The notes below the pieces were generated by a model. That model did not search any database, was not told the DNA's origin, and saw only the letters and a list, made by a program, of their open reading frames with translations. Shown in pieces: positions 12,565-25,286 of a DNA stretch of 64,000 nt. The translations under genes were made by a program, and so were the position numbers. This DNA is from Primula veris (taxonomy: Eukaryota > Streptophyta > Magnoliopsida > Ericales > Primulaceae), in contig OY821745.1 of the NCBI GenBank assembly GCA_963682055.1, positions 255,501 to 319,500 on the forward strand. The letters are read 5' to 3'. How positions within the stretch are numbered: position 1 is the stretch's first letter; every line of letters begins with the position of its first letter.

Positions 12565-14696
12565 GAGAATCTTAAAACGGACGGGAAACTAGAATTTGGA
12601 ATCTAAAACAGTACAGTATTGCAAGAAATTATATTCCTTGATGTTGACTAGGATAGAGTATTCATCAGTCATATGAATTGGTCAAGGCAAAACAAAATCT
12701 TACTTTACCATATACCAAATTAATGAGTTAAATAAATAAATGAAAGAAAAAGATTGAAGGAGAGTTCTACTCTGAGATAGGGACCTGAGAGTTGAGGAAA
12801 ATATTGTTTAGAGCAGAAAGACTTCATATTACACGTGCCATAAACTGTAGATTTAGTGTGTTCTGTGTACTTAGTAGTTAGTTTTCATATGCTATCCAAA
12901 GCACATGATTACGATTTACGAACCAGACAGGGGTCATAGTGAAATAAGATGTCTAAAGCTGCAAGGCACAAGTTAATTCGTCCAAATGAAGATGATCCCT
13001 CTTTTATGTTATATGTGGAAAAACTTGAAAGAAAACAATTACTCATTTAGTTAGGATAAGGAGCAGACGCTTATTGATTAAGAAATACTAAACTGATGAT
13101 GATGTTTTGGTTCTAATTATCTTGTAGATGAACTTGCATATCTTCCTGTCAAAATGTAATCCTTCGAATAAGTAATTAATACGAGAAAGTGCTCGGAAAA
13201 TGCAGTTGTTGACAAATAATTAAGGCCGGCCTTAGGTCAATTTATTTCTTTAATTGACAAATCAATTTGCATGGCATAGTCGTAGATTTTACTAGGAGAG
13301 AAATTTCCAGGCAGCTGCAGATGATTGAACATAAGCTAATTAATCGCAGATTGATATATTATCAAAGAACACCTCACTTAATTAGATAGATATATGTACA
13401 CTATTTAGCAAGAGACTATCTTACGGTAAATGTTTGATGTTATGAAAGAAAACGACTTCACAGAACAAGTCAAACCAATGGCATAAGTGTTAAATGTTTG
13501 TGATTATCTTAGAATAAGTGTTGCCATCTCTATATTAGCCTAATAGTTGAAGCTGTATAATCACTTAATAAGACCCCATAGCAATAGAAAGAAAGTAAAA
13601 ACCAAAAATAGCCTCCATTTGAGATCATATACCACAAAAACATGGTAATAATATAATGCCAAAATAGAAAGGAAAAAAAAACGACCTTTCTGTTTACAAG
13701 GATAAGTATCAACTGATTTTTTGGAACAAGAGTCTTCAATCGAGCTTGAGCTTATATTATTCTCTGAGCGGGGTGGATCTGAGTAAAATAAACGGTAGAA
13801 TGATTACCGAGTCAATATTAAGTTTCTTCTTTTTGAAATTGAGGCTATACTAACTTGATGTGTTATTTCTTTTAAGTATGTATCAATTAAGGGTGTAAAC
13901 AATGTGAAGAACAGTGAGTAAAATAAACGTTTCAGTACAAAACCGCAATCAACTTATTTCCGCAGACTGGCGCACTTTTGGCCCAGTCTTTTGTGGGATT
14001 TCCCACCCCCCCCCCCCCCATTTTTAGTCGCATCTATTAAATAAAAATGTGGGTTTTCCCCACCATTAAATTAAAAAAACCCGCAATCGACTTCCTTCAG
14101 TAACTCCCTATGAATGTATGTCGCACCTGTAGATGCTAAAGTATAATAGGAAAACAAGCACGTATATACATATTTTAATATTACTTGTATTGTAAACACT
14201 CCAAACATTCAAATAGAAAGAAGAGAAAGATAAGAACTAGAAATGCCTGTGAATTCCAGAAATACCGCCACATCAGTTTCTATATGCTAAAATATTGATC
14301 AAAGTGATGATCATATTCTATATAACACAGTTCATAAGACTAATGCAACCTTTTCTTCAGTTGTCTAAAAAACTGTAAAAATTGAAAAGGACATACTACT
14401 ATGATCTTACGCCATGAATTTATGGGCTTCAGTTCCCGCTTCACTATGGTCAATGCGCAAAATGAACCAAGTTGTCATTATTACATATCGGGAACCATAC
14501 ATAAGCATCCGTCCCCTAAGGGACATGATAGATGAAATTATTTCATGGTCCACGGAGTAAACCTGCATCTTGTGTATACATCTACAGATTTTGACCAATT
14601 TTGTACAAAGAAAAAATAATGAATTTCCAGAGTAATAATGTTTCTCTTTCCTCTCTTCAACCTCAGCTCCTACAACTTCTGAGCCGTGGACTGGGG
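12565..14696. other. Spacer between the two GLR genes
   Basis: Upstream region of GLR 1 and 3' flank of GLR 2. AT-rich with no coding signal. It contains a 14-base C run at about 14007-14020 set in a locally C-rich patch. Past the stop of GLR 2 (about 14640-14696) the sequence still resembles the last codons of GLR 1 in another frame. Confidence 0.5.
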
Positions 14697-17600
14697 CTAG
14701 GCTCTGTCCCCGAAACACCCTTCCTCTCGAGTGAAAACCTCTTCCCCATGATTGGAAATGCTAATTGCCGGACTGCGTGAATCTGGTAAACTTATTTTCT
14801 TTAATGCGTCCGTTTTACTTTCTTTATACTGATCAAACTTCTTTGCTATTGCACTGAGCTTTTGCTTGAAAGAGTCATTTGAAGATATTATTTCCCTGTT
14901 TTCATAAAGAAAACTTGCAACGAAAACAATGAGAGAACAAAGAGAGGAGATACCAGCGAAGATAAATAGTCCCTTGAAACTCTCAGAGGTGAGCCCGTCA
15001 GATGTGATTCTGTTACCTGTTTGCTCCACACAATCAGCTGTTTCATCCCCAAACCATTTCCTTTCAATCATTACCATCTTCTCTTCCATCAAATCTAAAA
15101 TTGATTTTGATATATCAGGTATTAACGGAGATCCCTTAGGAAATGCCTGTACACAAGTAAACAAAATATAATGTACTTATATAAGACATTGGAAATCTTG
15201 ATACGAGCAAGAATGTAAACTTTCATACTGCTTCATGTAATAAGAATATTTCCTGATTGACTCCTACCGAAGAAGACATGAACAAAAGAACCAGATTTCA
15301 TGCAATTTCACTAGACAGACACCCACGTACTCCATGTGAGAGAGGGAGTGTGCGAAGTGCAAAAAGAAAGACCGAAGCACCCGGTAAAATGGGTGTGTTG
15401 AGGGAGTGTGCATGGAAAATTATGATTTCGGAAGCTAGAAATGCCTTTCATTAGAAAATACTTTCCTTAATTTTTGTTTTTATGGTATAACTAATATACA
15501 AAAGTCTCACCATCAGTCTTTGTGAAAGAAATAGACTTACAAATCCAAGGCCTGCAGTCTTGTAAGGTGTTCCCACCATAGTATATTTGGTGCAATATCT
15601 GGATAAGAAAATCCTCAAGTAAGGGATTTCGTCTACCACTACACCGATTCCTCCTTTCTTACTCCCTTTGGTAAGTGCTTCATGATACTCGTCAATGGTG
15701 CTATAATTCTTAAACCTTGAGCGATCAATACCCATACGAACCAAAAACCCATTAACAAACGACCCCTCTTGAACTCCTATATATTCTCTGTTTTTTATGA
15801 GATCCTTTATATCCGTTAAAGTCGGTTGTAGCTTTTGCACCGTTAGCATTGACGCCAAGCTGGCCGTGTAACTTGAGGTCAAAATCAGCACCACAAATAC
15901 CCATATCGTCACCACAAATCGTGACAAGTTGCTAATTACCTTCTCCTCTACAACCAATGACGAAAAAGCAGATTATAAAGACTCATCTATAAGAAAGGTA
16001 TCTAAGACCAGAATGATAATTTGGAAAAAGCAAACTTTGGTTCTAATCTCAACTCTTAGAAATTGCAAGTGGAGAAAGCAAAAGCTGTGAGTTATAATGT
16101 GCTTAATCAGAGTACGCTCTAGCTTTTGCTTGTTCTTGCATGTTAAAAAGCTTTTTGCCATGATATTTCAGAAAAGAAAACTCAGAAAACTTGCAAAATC
16201 ATTATACTCAAATAGGAAAGATGAAAAGTTAGCTGGCAGCTAGAAAATAAAAAATCACTGTTTTAAAAGGCGGAAAGCGTAGCCAAATCGATTTGGCAAG
16301 AGCCTCACAAAACGGGTAATATTTTATAGCATAAATAGGGTAAAAAAACATAAGCTTCAAAATGGGTAATATTTTATAGCATAAATAAGGTAAAAAAACA
16401 TGAGCTTTTTGAGCTTTTCAGCAATCCGTCTTTTTATTTGACCACTGAGTAAAAACAATATTTTTGAGCTTGAAGCAAGCTTTTCAAAACAGGGAAGCAA
16501 ATGGACAGTGTAAAAGGGGACTCACGGGAGAAAACCATAGTGGAAAAAGGGAACCATACAATCATAGGTAGGTGCTTGCTTCTAGGACCTCGGAATTCTT
16601 TGTTCACACTATGTTCAAGAATCCAAACAACAATTCCAATGTAGACAAAAAATCCCCCAGTCGTTAGCCAAAGATCCAATGAATAAGGCTTTGTGAAAAC
16701 CCATGAGTTCTTTCTATAATCACCCTTAACTGGTACAACCATCGCGACACCCGATTCTGTATAAGGTAATGAAAAATCCACATATCTGGATCTGTTTGCT
16801 AATATAGTCACATCGCCCACAACCGCATCAAATTTCTGCAGATATAGGTATATACATTAAGCTAACATCGCTTAAAATAGCCTAAGGAAAAAGATGCATT
16901 TAAAGTAAAATACCTCCTTATCTTATGGCAATCATCGCAAGCTTTTATCGTAGAAAAATTAAAAAGTAATTACACTAAATTGCCTTTTTTGTCTTTAGCA
17001 TCCGAAAAATATTAATATTTGACTCTGCCGCTGTGTATGGGTATCCATATGTATCTTAGGTGCACAAAATCTTATTCTCTAGAAAAAGACTTTTTGAACA
17101 GGAACAATCATCCATGAATATATGATCGTAAAAATTTTCTGAAAGAAACGTGCAATAAATGGAAATTTGATAAAAATGTAAGTCTTTTAATTAAAAAGAA
17201 GCAGAAGAAAAGGTGTTGGATGAGATGAGAGATAACTTGCCCCAAGATAGATCTGATAAACAAGTTCATTATAATCCCCCGCAGCATGGCCATCTGGTGT
17301 CTGGAAGGGAATGAAATCGTAGGGCACGTTATACGACAAAGTGTGCTGGTTCAAGATTTCTTTAAACACATCTACACAAAAACCACTAGCTTTAACGGTA
17401 TTGGTTTGAGGGTCCGTTTCAACTTTAATAAATTCACTAAAGCTTTTCACAGGGACTCCAACCCTTAATTTCTTTTCATTTGTAGGAAAATCCCATCCTT
17501 TGGGAACTGAGTTTGTTTTTCCAGGCCAAATGATTGCTGCAAGATTTTCTTTGCTGGCAGAATAGTTTTTCTTACTTGTTTTTATACTTTTTGATAAGCC

Positions 17601-19663
17601 ATAATCTGAACTCCAGAATCCGATTTTACTCTCCCCTTTTCCAATCACATTCACTATTACATAATTTGACGATTGTAATTCACCGTCAATTATATGAAAG
17701 TCTCCGCTTAACCCTTTGAGCCTGATGTTCCTAATGTAGCGCAGGAGCTTCGGTCCCACTTCCGAGGTGCCAATTGAAGCCAAATCTGTTTGGTTTTTGG
17801 AATTTACTGATTTTTTAAATGGCCTTTTAGTAATTCCTGCTTTCTCCACTGCCATCGCTATTGCTTGGACACTATCATAAGCCCACAATCCGAACATGTT
17901 AAGCTCAAATCTATCAATATCTGGATTCTCTTGACGAAACATCTTCCTCCATCTCTCTTCAAATATTTCAACCTGTTTTGATTTGGAAAAATAAGATTTA
18001 ACACCTAGAACCCCTTGCATTGAACTAATAATTTTAGGATCCAGAGAATCTAATAGACTTGTAAGCGCGTCAGTTATAATCCAAGCGTATCCCTTACTCA
18101 TCATCCCAGCTTGTTTTGCATTTAGAAAAAAGTGTGAACCAAGGGTCGGTAACATATTTACAATAAAAACTCTTGTCTGCATCGTCATTAGCTTGTATAG
18201 TTCCTTAAGTATATTATCATCTGTAGCGGAAACAGATATAACACTTCTATATTTGACTATTATGTTGTCTTTCAGCAAAGCATCCGTTATATAAGGGATC
18301 ATAACACTCCCATAGTGGGAGTTCTCGTAGATTAATACGACTTCGTGCCAATTAAAGGCCTTGAGTAATGCTGTGAGGGCTCCAATCTGAGATGTTCCGC
18401 TTTGAGCTGCTCGGACAAAGTATGGATTTTCTGCTGAAGATAGAAAAGGAGTTGTAGCTTGAGAAATTATAGGAACTCTGGCTTTATTTCCAATATCTGT
18501 CACAAACTCTACTTGTGTGGATCTTTGTGGACCTAGTATTGCCTGTACTTGGACATTCTTCAACAAATCTATAGCTGCACATATACAACTTACAAGCGGT
18601 TCAATATAGTCGATAGGGAAAAATGTATTACCTGACCAATTAGGAAAAGGTATGGGTAGTGACTGTTAATCTATCCTATCCTATGATGTAAAAAGAGGAA
18701 AGCAATGGCAGTTGAGCAAAACCAAAAATAGAGTTGGCTTATTAGTTACATTATTTGGTTAATTTTCTTTTCTTATCAACTTATCGCATTTTGAAAGTGA
18801 AGGAACAACTTTCTGTATAGCAATAGATCCAAATGATATTCAGTTGATTAGACCATAATGAACTTGCTTATGATAAAGCCATCTCCACATAGTTAAGAAG
18901 TGGCATTCATTTAAGGGACAAAGGAAAACATGATATTTTCACGAAATTCACATACAGAAGTTTTCATGTAAAATACACTGTATAATAGAACCACTTCATT
19001 TTGGTGGTAGTGCTCTTATAAAAAAGGAAGGTACATTTTTTTTAAGTGTATATCTGCTATGACTGAAACTTTAAAACTCCTCAAAATTAGATTGACAGTA
19101 ACTTGAACAAACTCCTAAATAAGAAACTATGTCAAAACTTAAAACAAGTTATAATAAGTTGTTCTACCCTCTGAAATATTTCAAAATTCATTCTTGACTA
19201 CTGAAGTTACCAGTGTAGAGAAACTTGGCTATCATGATTCGAGAAAAATGATTGACTTTGAGTTGAACTGCCGTGGTAATCAAATGTTCAACATATAACA
19301 TAGCTAACTCCACTAGGCAGTGTTTACCACACAGTGAAGCGCAAAATTTGCAGAAAAATAAATAAATCTTATACCCATGGAAGCTGCCTCGACAACGTCA
19401 CCCTTGGAATCTCTGTAATGAAGAACAATCCTTGTGGTATAATATTTATGGGTTGCATAGAAATCTTCAAGCGCCATTGTCATACAGATCTTGCTCACTT
19501 TCCCAACAATATGGTTCTTGTTCAATATTAGCCCAACATCCACTTTCGATAATGTTGAACTTGTATTTTGTTCAGAGAGTGCTAAAACATTAAAGCTAAT
19601 GAAGAAGAAGAATATAAGATGCACATAGAAATTCGTAGAGTTTGTGATTTTTAGCTGAGACAT
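14697..19663 (-). CDS. Glutamate receptor-like channel 2 (GLR, clade II type), five exons, one GC-AG intron
   Basis: CDS complement(join(14697..15146, 15541..15947, 16526..16835, 17241..18574, 19375..19663)), 929 aa. Exons 2 (1,334 nt) and 4 (407 nt) have exactly the lengths seen in GLR 1, and all boundaries match in position and phase. The order is the same: signal-like N terminus, ANF-receptor domain, S1 starting KLRVGVPV, M1, pore WFPFSTMVFS, M3 SSYTASLASMLTVQ, S2, DCVEQTGNRI and M4. The intron after exon 2 starts GCAAGT instead of GT; GLR 1 has GTGAGT at the same place, so this is a T-to-C change to a tolerated GC donor. The tail is 26 residues shorter overall and ends CFGDRA; similarity to the GLR 1 tail runs on past the stop in another frame. 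Likely functional as a channel; the altered tail could change trafficking or regulation. Confidence 0.92.
16310..16408. repeat. 50-bp tandem duplication in GLR 2 intron 3
   Basis: Two units, each starting AACGGG or AATGGG, then TAATATTTTATAGCATAAAT and a GGTAAAAAAACAT block, ending AGCTT. They sit just after the dispersed-repeat end at about 16253-16300. Confidence 0.85.
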
Positions 19664-19738
19664 ACTACCTCACTTTTCTTTTTTAAATATTTTGTCCCAA
19701 AATGGGTGATAAATAAAATCTCCATATAAAATGAGGTG

Positions 19739-19747
19739 TATATATAT
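19739..19747 (-). promoter_or_regulatory. Candidate TATA box of GLR 2
   Basis: An alternating TA stretch about 75 bp before the GLR 2 start codon on the transcribed strand, similar in form to that of GLR 1. Positional inference only. Confidence 0.4.
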
Positions 19748-21493
19748 GCATTATAAATCAATGATCATTCAGTAGTTGACTTGGTCAGGCTGAGCCAAAG
19801 CAAATTAAGCAATGAATATTTGGTATATATATGGAAAAGGGTGTGAATAATTTATCATTCTATATTTGTTACCGATAACAGAATAATACTCCATATGAAA
19901 ATATCAAAGGTTTTATAGCTTTTCAAATAGTTAATACTAATAACATATTTAATTATACAATTTGATTACAAAAAAAGAAAAGAAAAGATATCTATACAAT
20001 TTACCCATTCTTATGAGCAGAGCAGAGGTTTTCCATAAAAAGAAAATGTATTTTAAATTGAGAATTATAGCTAGAAATTTGGAAGAGATGGTACCATAAC
20101 TTGTTAATGTTAATTGTTAAAATTATTTTATGTCCATTGTCTCAATATAGAAGCTGAAGCAATCCTTTCCAAATAAACGGTACTCGTTTAATCTTTTGAC
20201 CTTTCAAATAATAATAATAATAATAATAAAATAAAAAAAGAAATGGAACTTGCAAGTCATTCCTGTAGCTGTTTGGAAACTTTCTAGGCAAATGAATTTG
20301 TTGACAAAATTATGCTCTAAATACAAAATTAGTCTTTGCAAACAAAAGATCCCCCCGATCATTCTTCTCCTACTGTTGACCCGCCAATTTTAACTTTGAA
20401 ATCATAAATAAGAAAAAAACTACTACTTTCACACATCATCTAATAAAACGAGAGTATACTAATCTATAATCGGATCCAGTCTTAACGAAACGGTATTCCT
20501 TGCAAAGTAAACGGTATTCCTGTAGCTGTAAGTTACAGGAAAGCAAAGTAAACGGTATTCCTTGCAAGAAATGGACCTTTCAAATAATAAACGGTATTCC
20601 TTTTAACTGTTTTTAAGGTACCAAAAAAAAAAAAAAGCAAAGTAAAGAACAGCACATGGAAGAACCACAGAAGTTCAGGGTTCAGATATTTTACAATAAA
20701 TAATTGCCATTTTTTAAGCAATCCGTAAAATTCTAAAAGATTATAACCCAACAATAGAAACATAGAACATACAGTGATAGGATCAAGGATGTGCGTGTTT
20801 CCTTTATCCTTGGAAATTCCACTGAAAAAAATCCCTGCTTCAAGAGTATACACTTGTTCATACAAAAAATTCCGTTTTTAAAAATAAATAAAAAATGTTC
20901 ACAGAAAGAAGTCTGTATTCAAGCCAATAAGAAAACATGGTAGAAGTATGATATCAAGATAAGCAAAAATGGCATGCTTACTGTTTAGCAACCGGTTGTT
21001 TCGATCATAAGATCCATTTAAGTCGGCTTCTGGATTCATGTTCAAGGTGAAACTATACAGAATAAAATAAATGCATTATTGCTTCATATTCTCCTCTCTA
21101 TGTCAAAATAAATTAAGCAGGCAAATTACTAGCTAATTATTAAATAAAAATAAAGCACAACAATCAAAAACGCCATCTAAGCAAAGCTCCATCTTATAGA
21201 ATGAAAATATGATTCAAGATCTTACGAGAACTTTTTAATATCTGCAGTATACATCATAGTCTCTCGATCCAGTAAAATACTCAACATTCAGTCAAGAGTC
21301 TGAACATTTACACCACCTTTCAGTATATGCATTCAAATGATTTTGTACACAAAGGGTTACACTCAAGCTCATCTAAATTTGTAAACTACTACAAACACAC
21401 TCTAAATCTGTAGAATCAAAGCATCAACACAAAAGGCGAGTCAGACCAAAAGCAAATAAGCATCTTGGCCCTTTATCTACAATGTGAAGTAAG
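19748..21493. other. Spacer between GLR 2 and the GMC oxidoreductase
   Basis: Upstream region of GLR 2 and 3' flank of the GMC gene; no coding signal. An AAT microsatellite lies at about 20203-20228. Four copies of ACGGTATTCC occur at about 20490, 20511, 20551 and 20591, with AGCAAAGTAAA beside several of them. Confidence 0.5.
20487..20600. repeat. Cluster of four ACGGTATTCC repeats
   Basis: Four copies of the decamer within 115 bp, spaced about 21, 40 and 40 bp, with shared flanks CTTGCAA and GCAAAGTA. They lie about 0.85 kb upstream of the GLR 2 start. They could be remnants of a decayed tandem repeat or a protein-binding cluster; nothing decides between these. Confidence 0.6.
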
Positions 21494-24400
21494 TCACTGC
21501 TTTCTTCGTGTTCTGTCTCTAAGAATCTTCATCCCTACATACCTGCCCAAACAAACAAAAAAAGTTAACTGGTTGTTATTATTATTATTATCAGCATTCA
21601 GCATGCAATAAAAACTTCAATTTCGAACACAACGAACAAAACAATTACCTTCCCATCATCAAAACAGTAGCCTGAGGATTAGTCCCAGGAGAAATGGAAA
21701 AAGTCGACCCATCGACCACTCGAAGATTATCAACACCAATAACCCTGAAATTCCTGTCAACCACCCTCCCAACAAGGCATCCACCATGATAGTGCCAGAT
21801 CGTACTCACTGTCCTACGACAAAACTCCCCCATTACAACATCATCCGACTGATCAACCGGCAGAGCAGGTCCCACATACCTAAATTCCTCCCTCCCCATC
21901 CACTGCCTAAACCTGAATATCTCCATTGACCTGCTCCTAAGCACAGCTCCAATCCTACGTGTCCCATTCACACACTTCTCTAAATCAATAGGGTTGCTAA
22001 AATAGTTAAACCGCACCAGTGGATTATCCCTGACATCTATCGAAGCTAGACGGAGGGACCCTACAGAAGCCGGGCCAGTGATCTTCTCCATGACAGTAGC
22101 TACAGTGAGGTAGAGAGAGGATGGATTCCGGATGAAAACCGAGCGGGCGGGTGAAGAGAAGGAGATGATATTCGAGGCAGCCTCGAGATAAGCCCCTGAA
22201 TCTGTAATGCCCACCACCTGTATGAGAGAATGCTCTAGCGGAGATGGGGGAACGATCGAGATACTGTTTCTCGGATTATCATACAAAAACTGCCCAACAT
22301 AAGGATTGTGGTGAACAACAGGTATACCCCAAGATGATAGATACGGCCTAGGGCCAATACCACTAAGAAGCAGCAACTGAGGGCTACCAATAGCACCGGC
22401 AGATATGATAATCTCACCCTTATCCCTAACCAGAGCACGGTGATGGTACCCTAATTGATCTCGATAAACTACTCCCCTAGCAGACTGTCTGGTAGCCTTT
22501 TTTGTCGAAACTGAGCTTAAGAGGATTCTCTCTACACTTGCGTAAACACCGACTTTTATGTTGGAGGCTCGAGAGTAGCTGAGAAGATCAGCGGCGCTGT
22601 GTCGTCTCCCTGAGCTGTCAAACGTGGACCCTCCGATCTTGGTACCCAGCTCGTGATCAAACGTGAACCCGTTATAGGGATTTATCTCAGCCTCTAACAT
22701 ACCATCTCGGATTGCCGATTGCCAGTTCCGAAGCTCAGGTCGAAACACTATCGCCTTTTCGACCCACTCGTAAGACTGGTTCACGACCGTCATCTCCCAC
22801 TTAACGCCGATCTTGTTATAGAACTCTGGGTCTGCTCGGCTGTAAAACCCTGCGTTAATGGCGCTGCTACCACCGAGAACACGTCCACGCGCGTTTGGGA
22901 CACCGTCTTCTGAAGTGAAAGGCTGAGCGGGAGATGCATACGTATCTACATCCGTGAGGGTGGCGAGGAAGCCATCCTGAGTCATCAGATTCATGTTGCC
23001 ATGTGGGGAGCCTCCTCTCTCTAGAAGAAGCACTCGGAAGTACGACGACAAAGTGGCTGCTAGTGGACACCCAGCGGTGCCGCCTCCCACGATGATGTAG
23101 TCGTATGTGTCCTCTGAGGGGAGATCCGTGGCATTGTAGACGAATTGCAAGTAACTTGGACCTGTACAAAGAATAAGATATTAACGAACACAGCCAACGG
23201 ACGATAGTAACAACAGTTAAAATAAGAAATAGATATTGCCTAAACAGACGTTTTCTCAAATCGAGTTTCAACCCAACAATCAAGTAGTAAATAGATCGAG
23301 CAGATAAGAAGAGAGGAAAAACATAAAAATAAATGAAAAAAGGAGTCCGAGAAAACGTATCTAAGGTTTGTAATAAGTAGCTGTTACTACCTTGAAGAAT
23401 ATAAACCACATAGCTGATTAGAAACAGAAAAGTAAGCACCGAAAAAATTGTCATCATAATGTTTCATAGTCTACGTACACCAGCGATGCCAAATTTGATA
23501 TTACCACTTCATATTCATTCAAGTGATTTTGTGTACCAACCTTATTGTTTGAATCCTACGAAATAAGACCCGATATAATCCCGATTCTGAATTCCTAAAC
23601 CAAAGTTTCCTAAACCAGACACATTAGCAGACCGTAGGCTACTTATTAGTCTACCCATAGTGGTAGCTAAGAGTAATTACCTCACTGTATCTGTCTTATG
23701 AATAAATAATTACATCTATGCATCTATAACATCGTTCGCACATTATTCCAAAACACACGTGATAGTTATATAAAAGCTAAATGCAGAAGAAAAATGCCAA
23801 GCATTCTACGTTGACACTTCTGTTAGGTTGCGTAAAAGACATGAAAGAGTACAGAACTTGTATAATTCAATAGCACCAACCATGAAATAAGATAACGGTA
23901 CACTTTAGTAAAAGACAGGCAGTTGAAGCACTCCACTTTCCGAAACCGGGTTATTAGAATTCAAATTGAATATTTGTGTGAAATTAACATCAACTCAAGA
24001 AACTGGGAATATGGTTCTTGGACAAAATTTAAAAAATTGTCCGATTACTATATAAAAAGACCTATTGAAAAGAAAATAGCTAAAGCAGTTGAAATCAGGG
24101 TTAAGCACACTCGAGCAGAAAACAGCCAGTTAGAGCGCACCCTCCTAATTTAGAATAAAGTTTCAATTTCCAGTCAATCAAAAACAGAATATCTAACAGT
24201 TACAAAATCAATATCAAAAGTGATTCAACACAAATGGAACCATAAACAACTAGTTCCAACAGGACCTTCAATTAAGATTTTTGAACAATTAGTCATTACA
24301 TTGGAGGGTTTTAACTGAATAACCGAACATCATTCAATCAAAAATAGAGTCTGAATATGGAGATAACATTAAAAAGACGGGAATACACGACAGGCGGCAA

Positions 24401-25286
24401 CAATCCGAGGCCTAAATGTGAAATGTGAAATGTGAAATGTGACTAAATGTTCACAATTACTAAATCTAACTTAAATCATTGACAGGCGGCAACAATCCGA
24501 GGCCTAAATTTACAAGTGAATTAAAATTCTCAACGAGATTCTTGATAGTTGATACTATAATATGTATTTGTTTTCTCTCAAAATCCTAGGAAAAATATTT
24601 GTTTGTTAATTATTAAATTACGTTTTAACGGAGGTAGAGAAGTAGATGATAAGAAATTAAGCAGTAATAAAGAAAATAACAAATACGATCCTACACTGGA
24701 CAATGAATGATCATAAATAAATAAACAAGAATCGTAATTGAATTTGTTGAATAGAGTTTCAAACAAGATTCGCAATAGAGAATAAACAAGAAATTAGTGC
24801 AAAAAGAAATATTCAAGAAAGAAGATAACAAAAAAAAAACAGTTATGTGTTGTGTATATGAAATTAGGGTCCAATTTAATTATGTGTTTCAATATATCTA
24901 GCAACGTATTAGAAATGAAATTAGGGAAAACAAAAAAAAAAAAGAAAAATAGGGGAAACAAGCCTGATAAAGGGGATGAATAAATAAACAATACTAATAT
25001 GAAAAATCCCAAACAGTTATCAAACGTATTAGAGATGAAAATAGGGAAATAAAAATGAATGAAACGAGGGGAGAATAATAATAATAATAAAAATAAGGGG
25101 GAAAGGAGATAATAAAAAAAAAAAGAGTAAAGAAATAAAAGTAACGATAAAGATGTAATTAGAAAGAAAGAAAGGGTAAAAAAACAAACTATGTTGAGGG
25201 GAAGGAGTTGAAGATGAGAAGTTGAATAGAGCAAAGAAGATGAATAATAATAATAATAATATCAATAAACCCACTGATTTCGCCAT
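21494..25286 (-). CDS. HOTHEAD-like GMC (FAD-dependent) oxidoreductase
   Basis: Preferred CDS complement(join(21494..21542, 21649..23161, 25190..25286)), 552 aa. Exon 1 encodes MAKSVGLLILLLLLFIFFAL, a strong signal peptide, from the first ATG (GGATGGCG context) after a CT-rich leader. Then come the FAD-binding YDYIIVGGGTAGCPLA (about 53-67), GMC signature 1 GRVLGGSSAINAGFYSR, signature 2 GAIGSPQLLLLSGIGP, the catalytic HYHGGC (about residue 488), the GTNPQAT Asn pair and the closing RYVGMKILRDR. Family role: secreted flavoprotein alcohol oxidases or lyases; HOTHEAD itself acts in cutin monomer oxidation and epidermal separation, others are mandelonitrile lyases. The substrate is not readable here. 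An alternative first exon at 23391..23457 (MMTIFSVLTFLFLISYVVYI) joins in the same phase and would give 542 aa. Length and motifs are normal. Confidence 0.9.
24389..24509. repeat. Exact 29-bp direct repeat in the GMC first intron
   Basis: GACAGGCGGCAACAATCCGA plus GGCCTAAAT occurs at 24389 and again, identical, at 24481, offset 92 bp. A triple GTGAAAT lies between. Its sharp identity suggests a recent duplication. Confidence 0.85.

Noticed and set aside
14007..14020. 14-base C run as a possible quadruplex
   Set aside because: A single homopolymer without the four spaced G-tracts; more likely a slippage-prone tract or assembly artefact.
15257..15454. Plus-strand 65-codon open frame in GLR 2 intron 4
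   Set aside because: Inside an intron, opposite strand, no recognisable motif and low-complexity basic composition.
22235..23457. Alternative-frame open reading frames over the GMC main exon
   Set aside because: Shadow frames of the GMC coding sequence; only the stretch 23391-23457 was kept, as a possible alternative first exon.
24794..25189. Long hydrophobic minus-strand open frames after the GMC first exon
   Set aside because: T-rich intron sequence gives Leu/Phe/Ser runs by composition; only the first 97 bases (25190-25286) behave as an exon.
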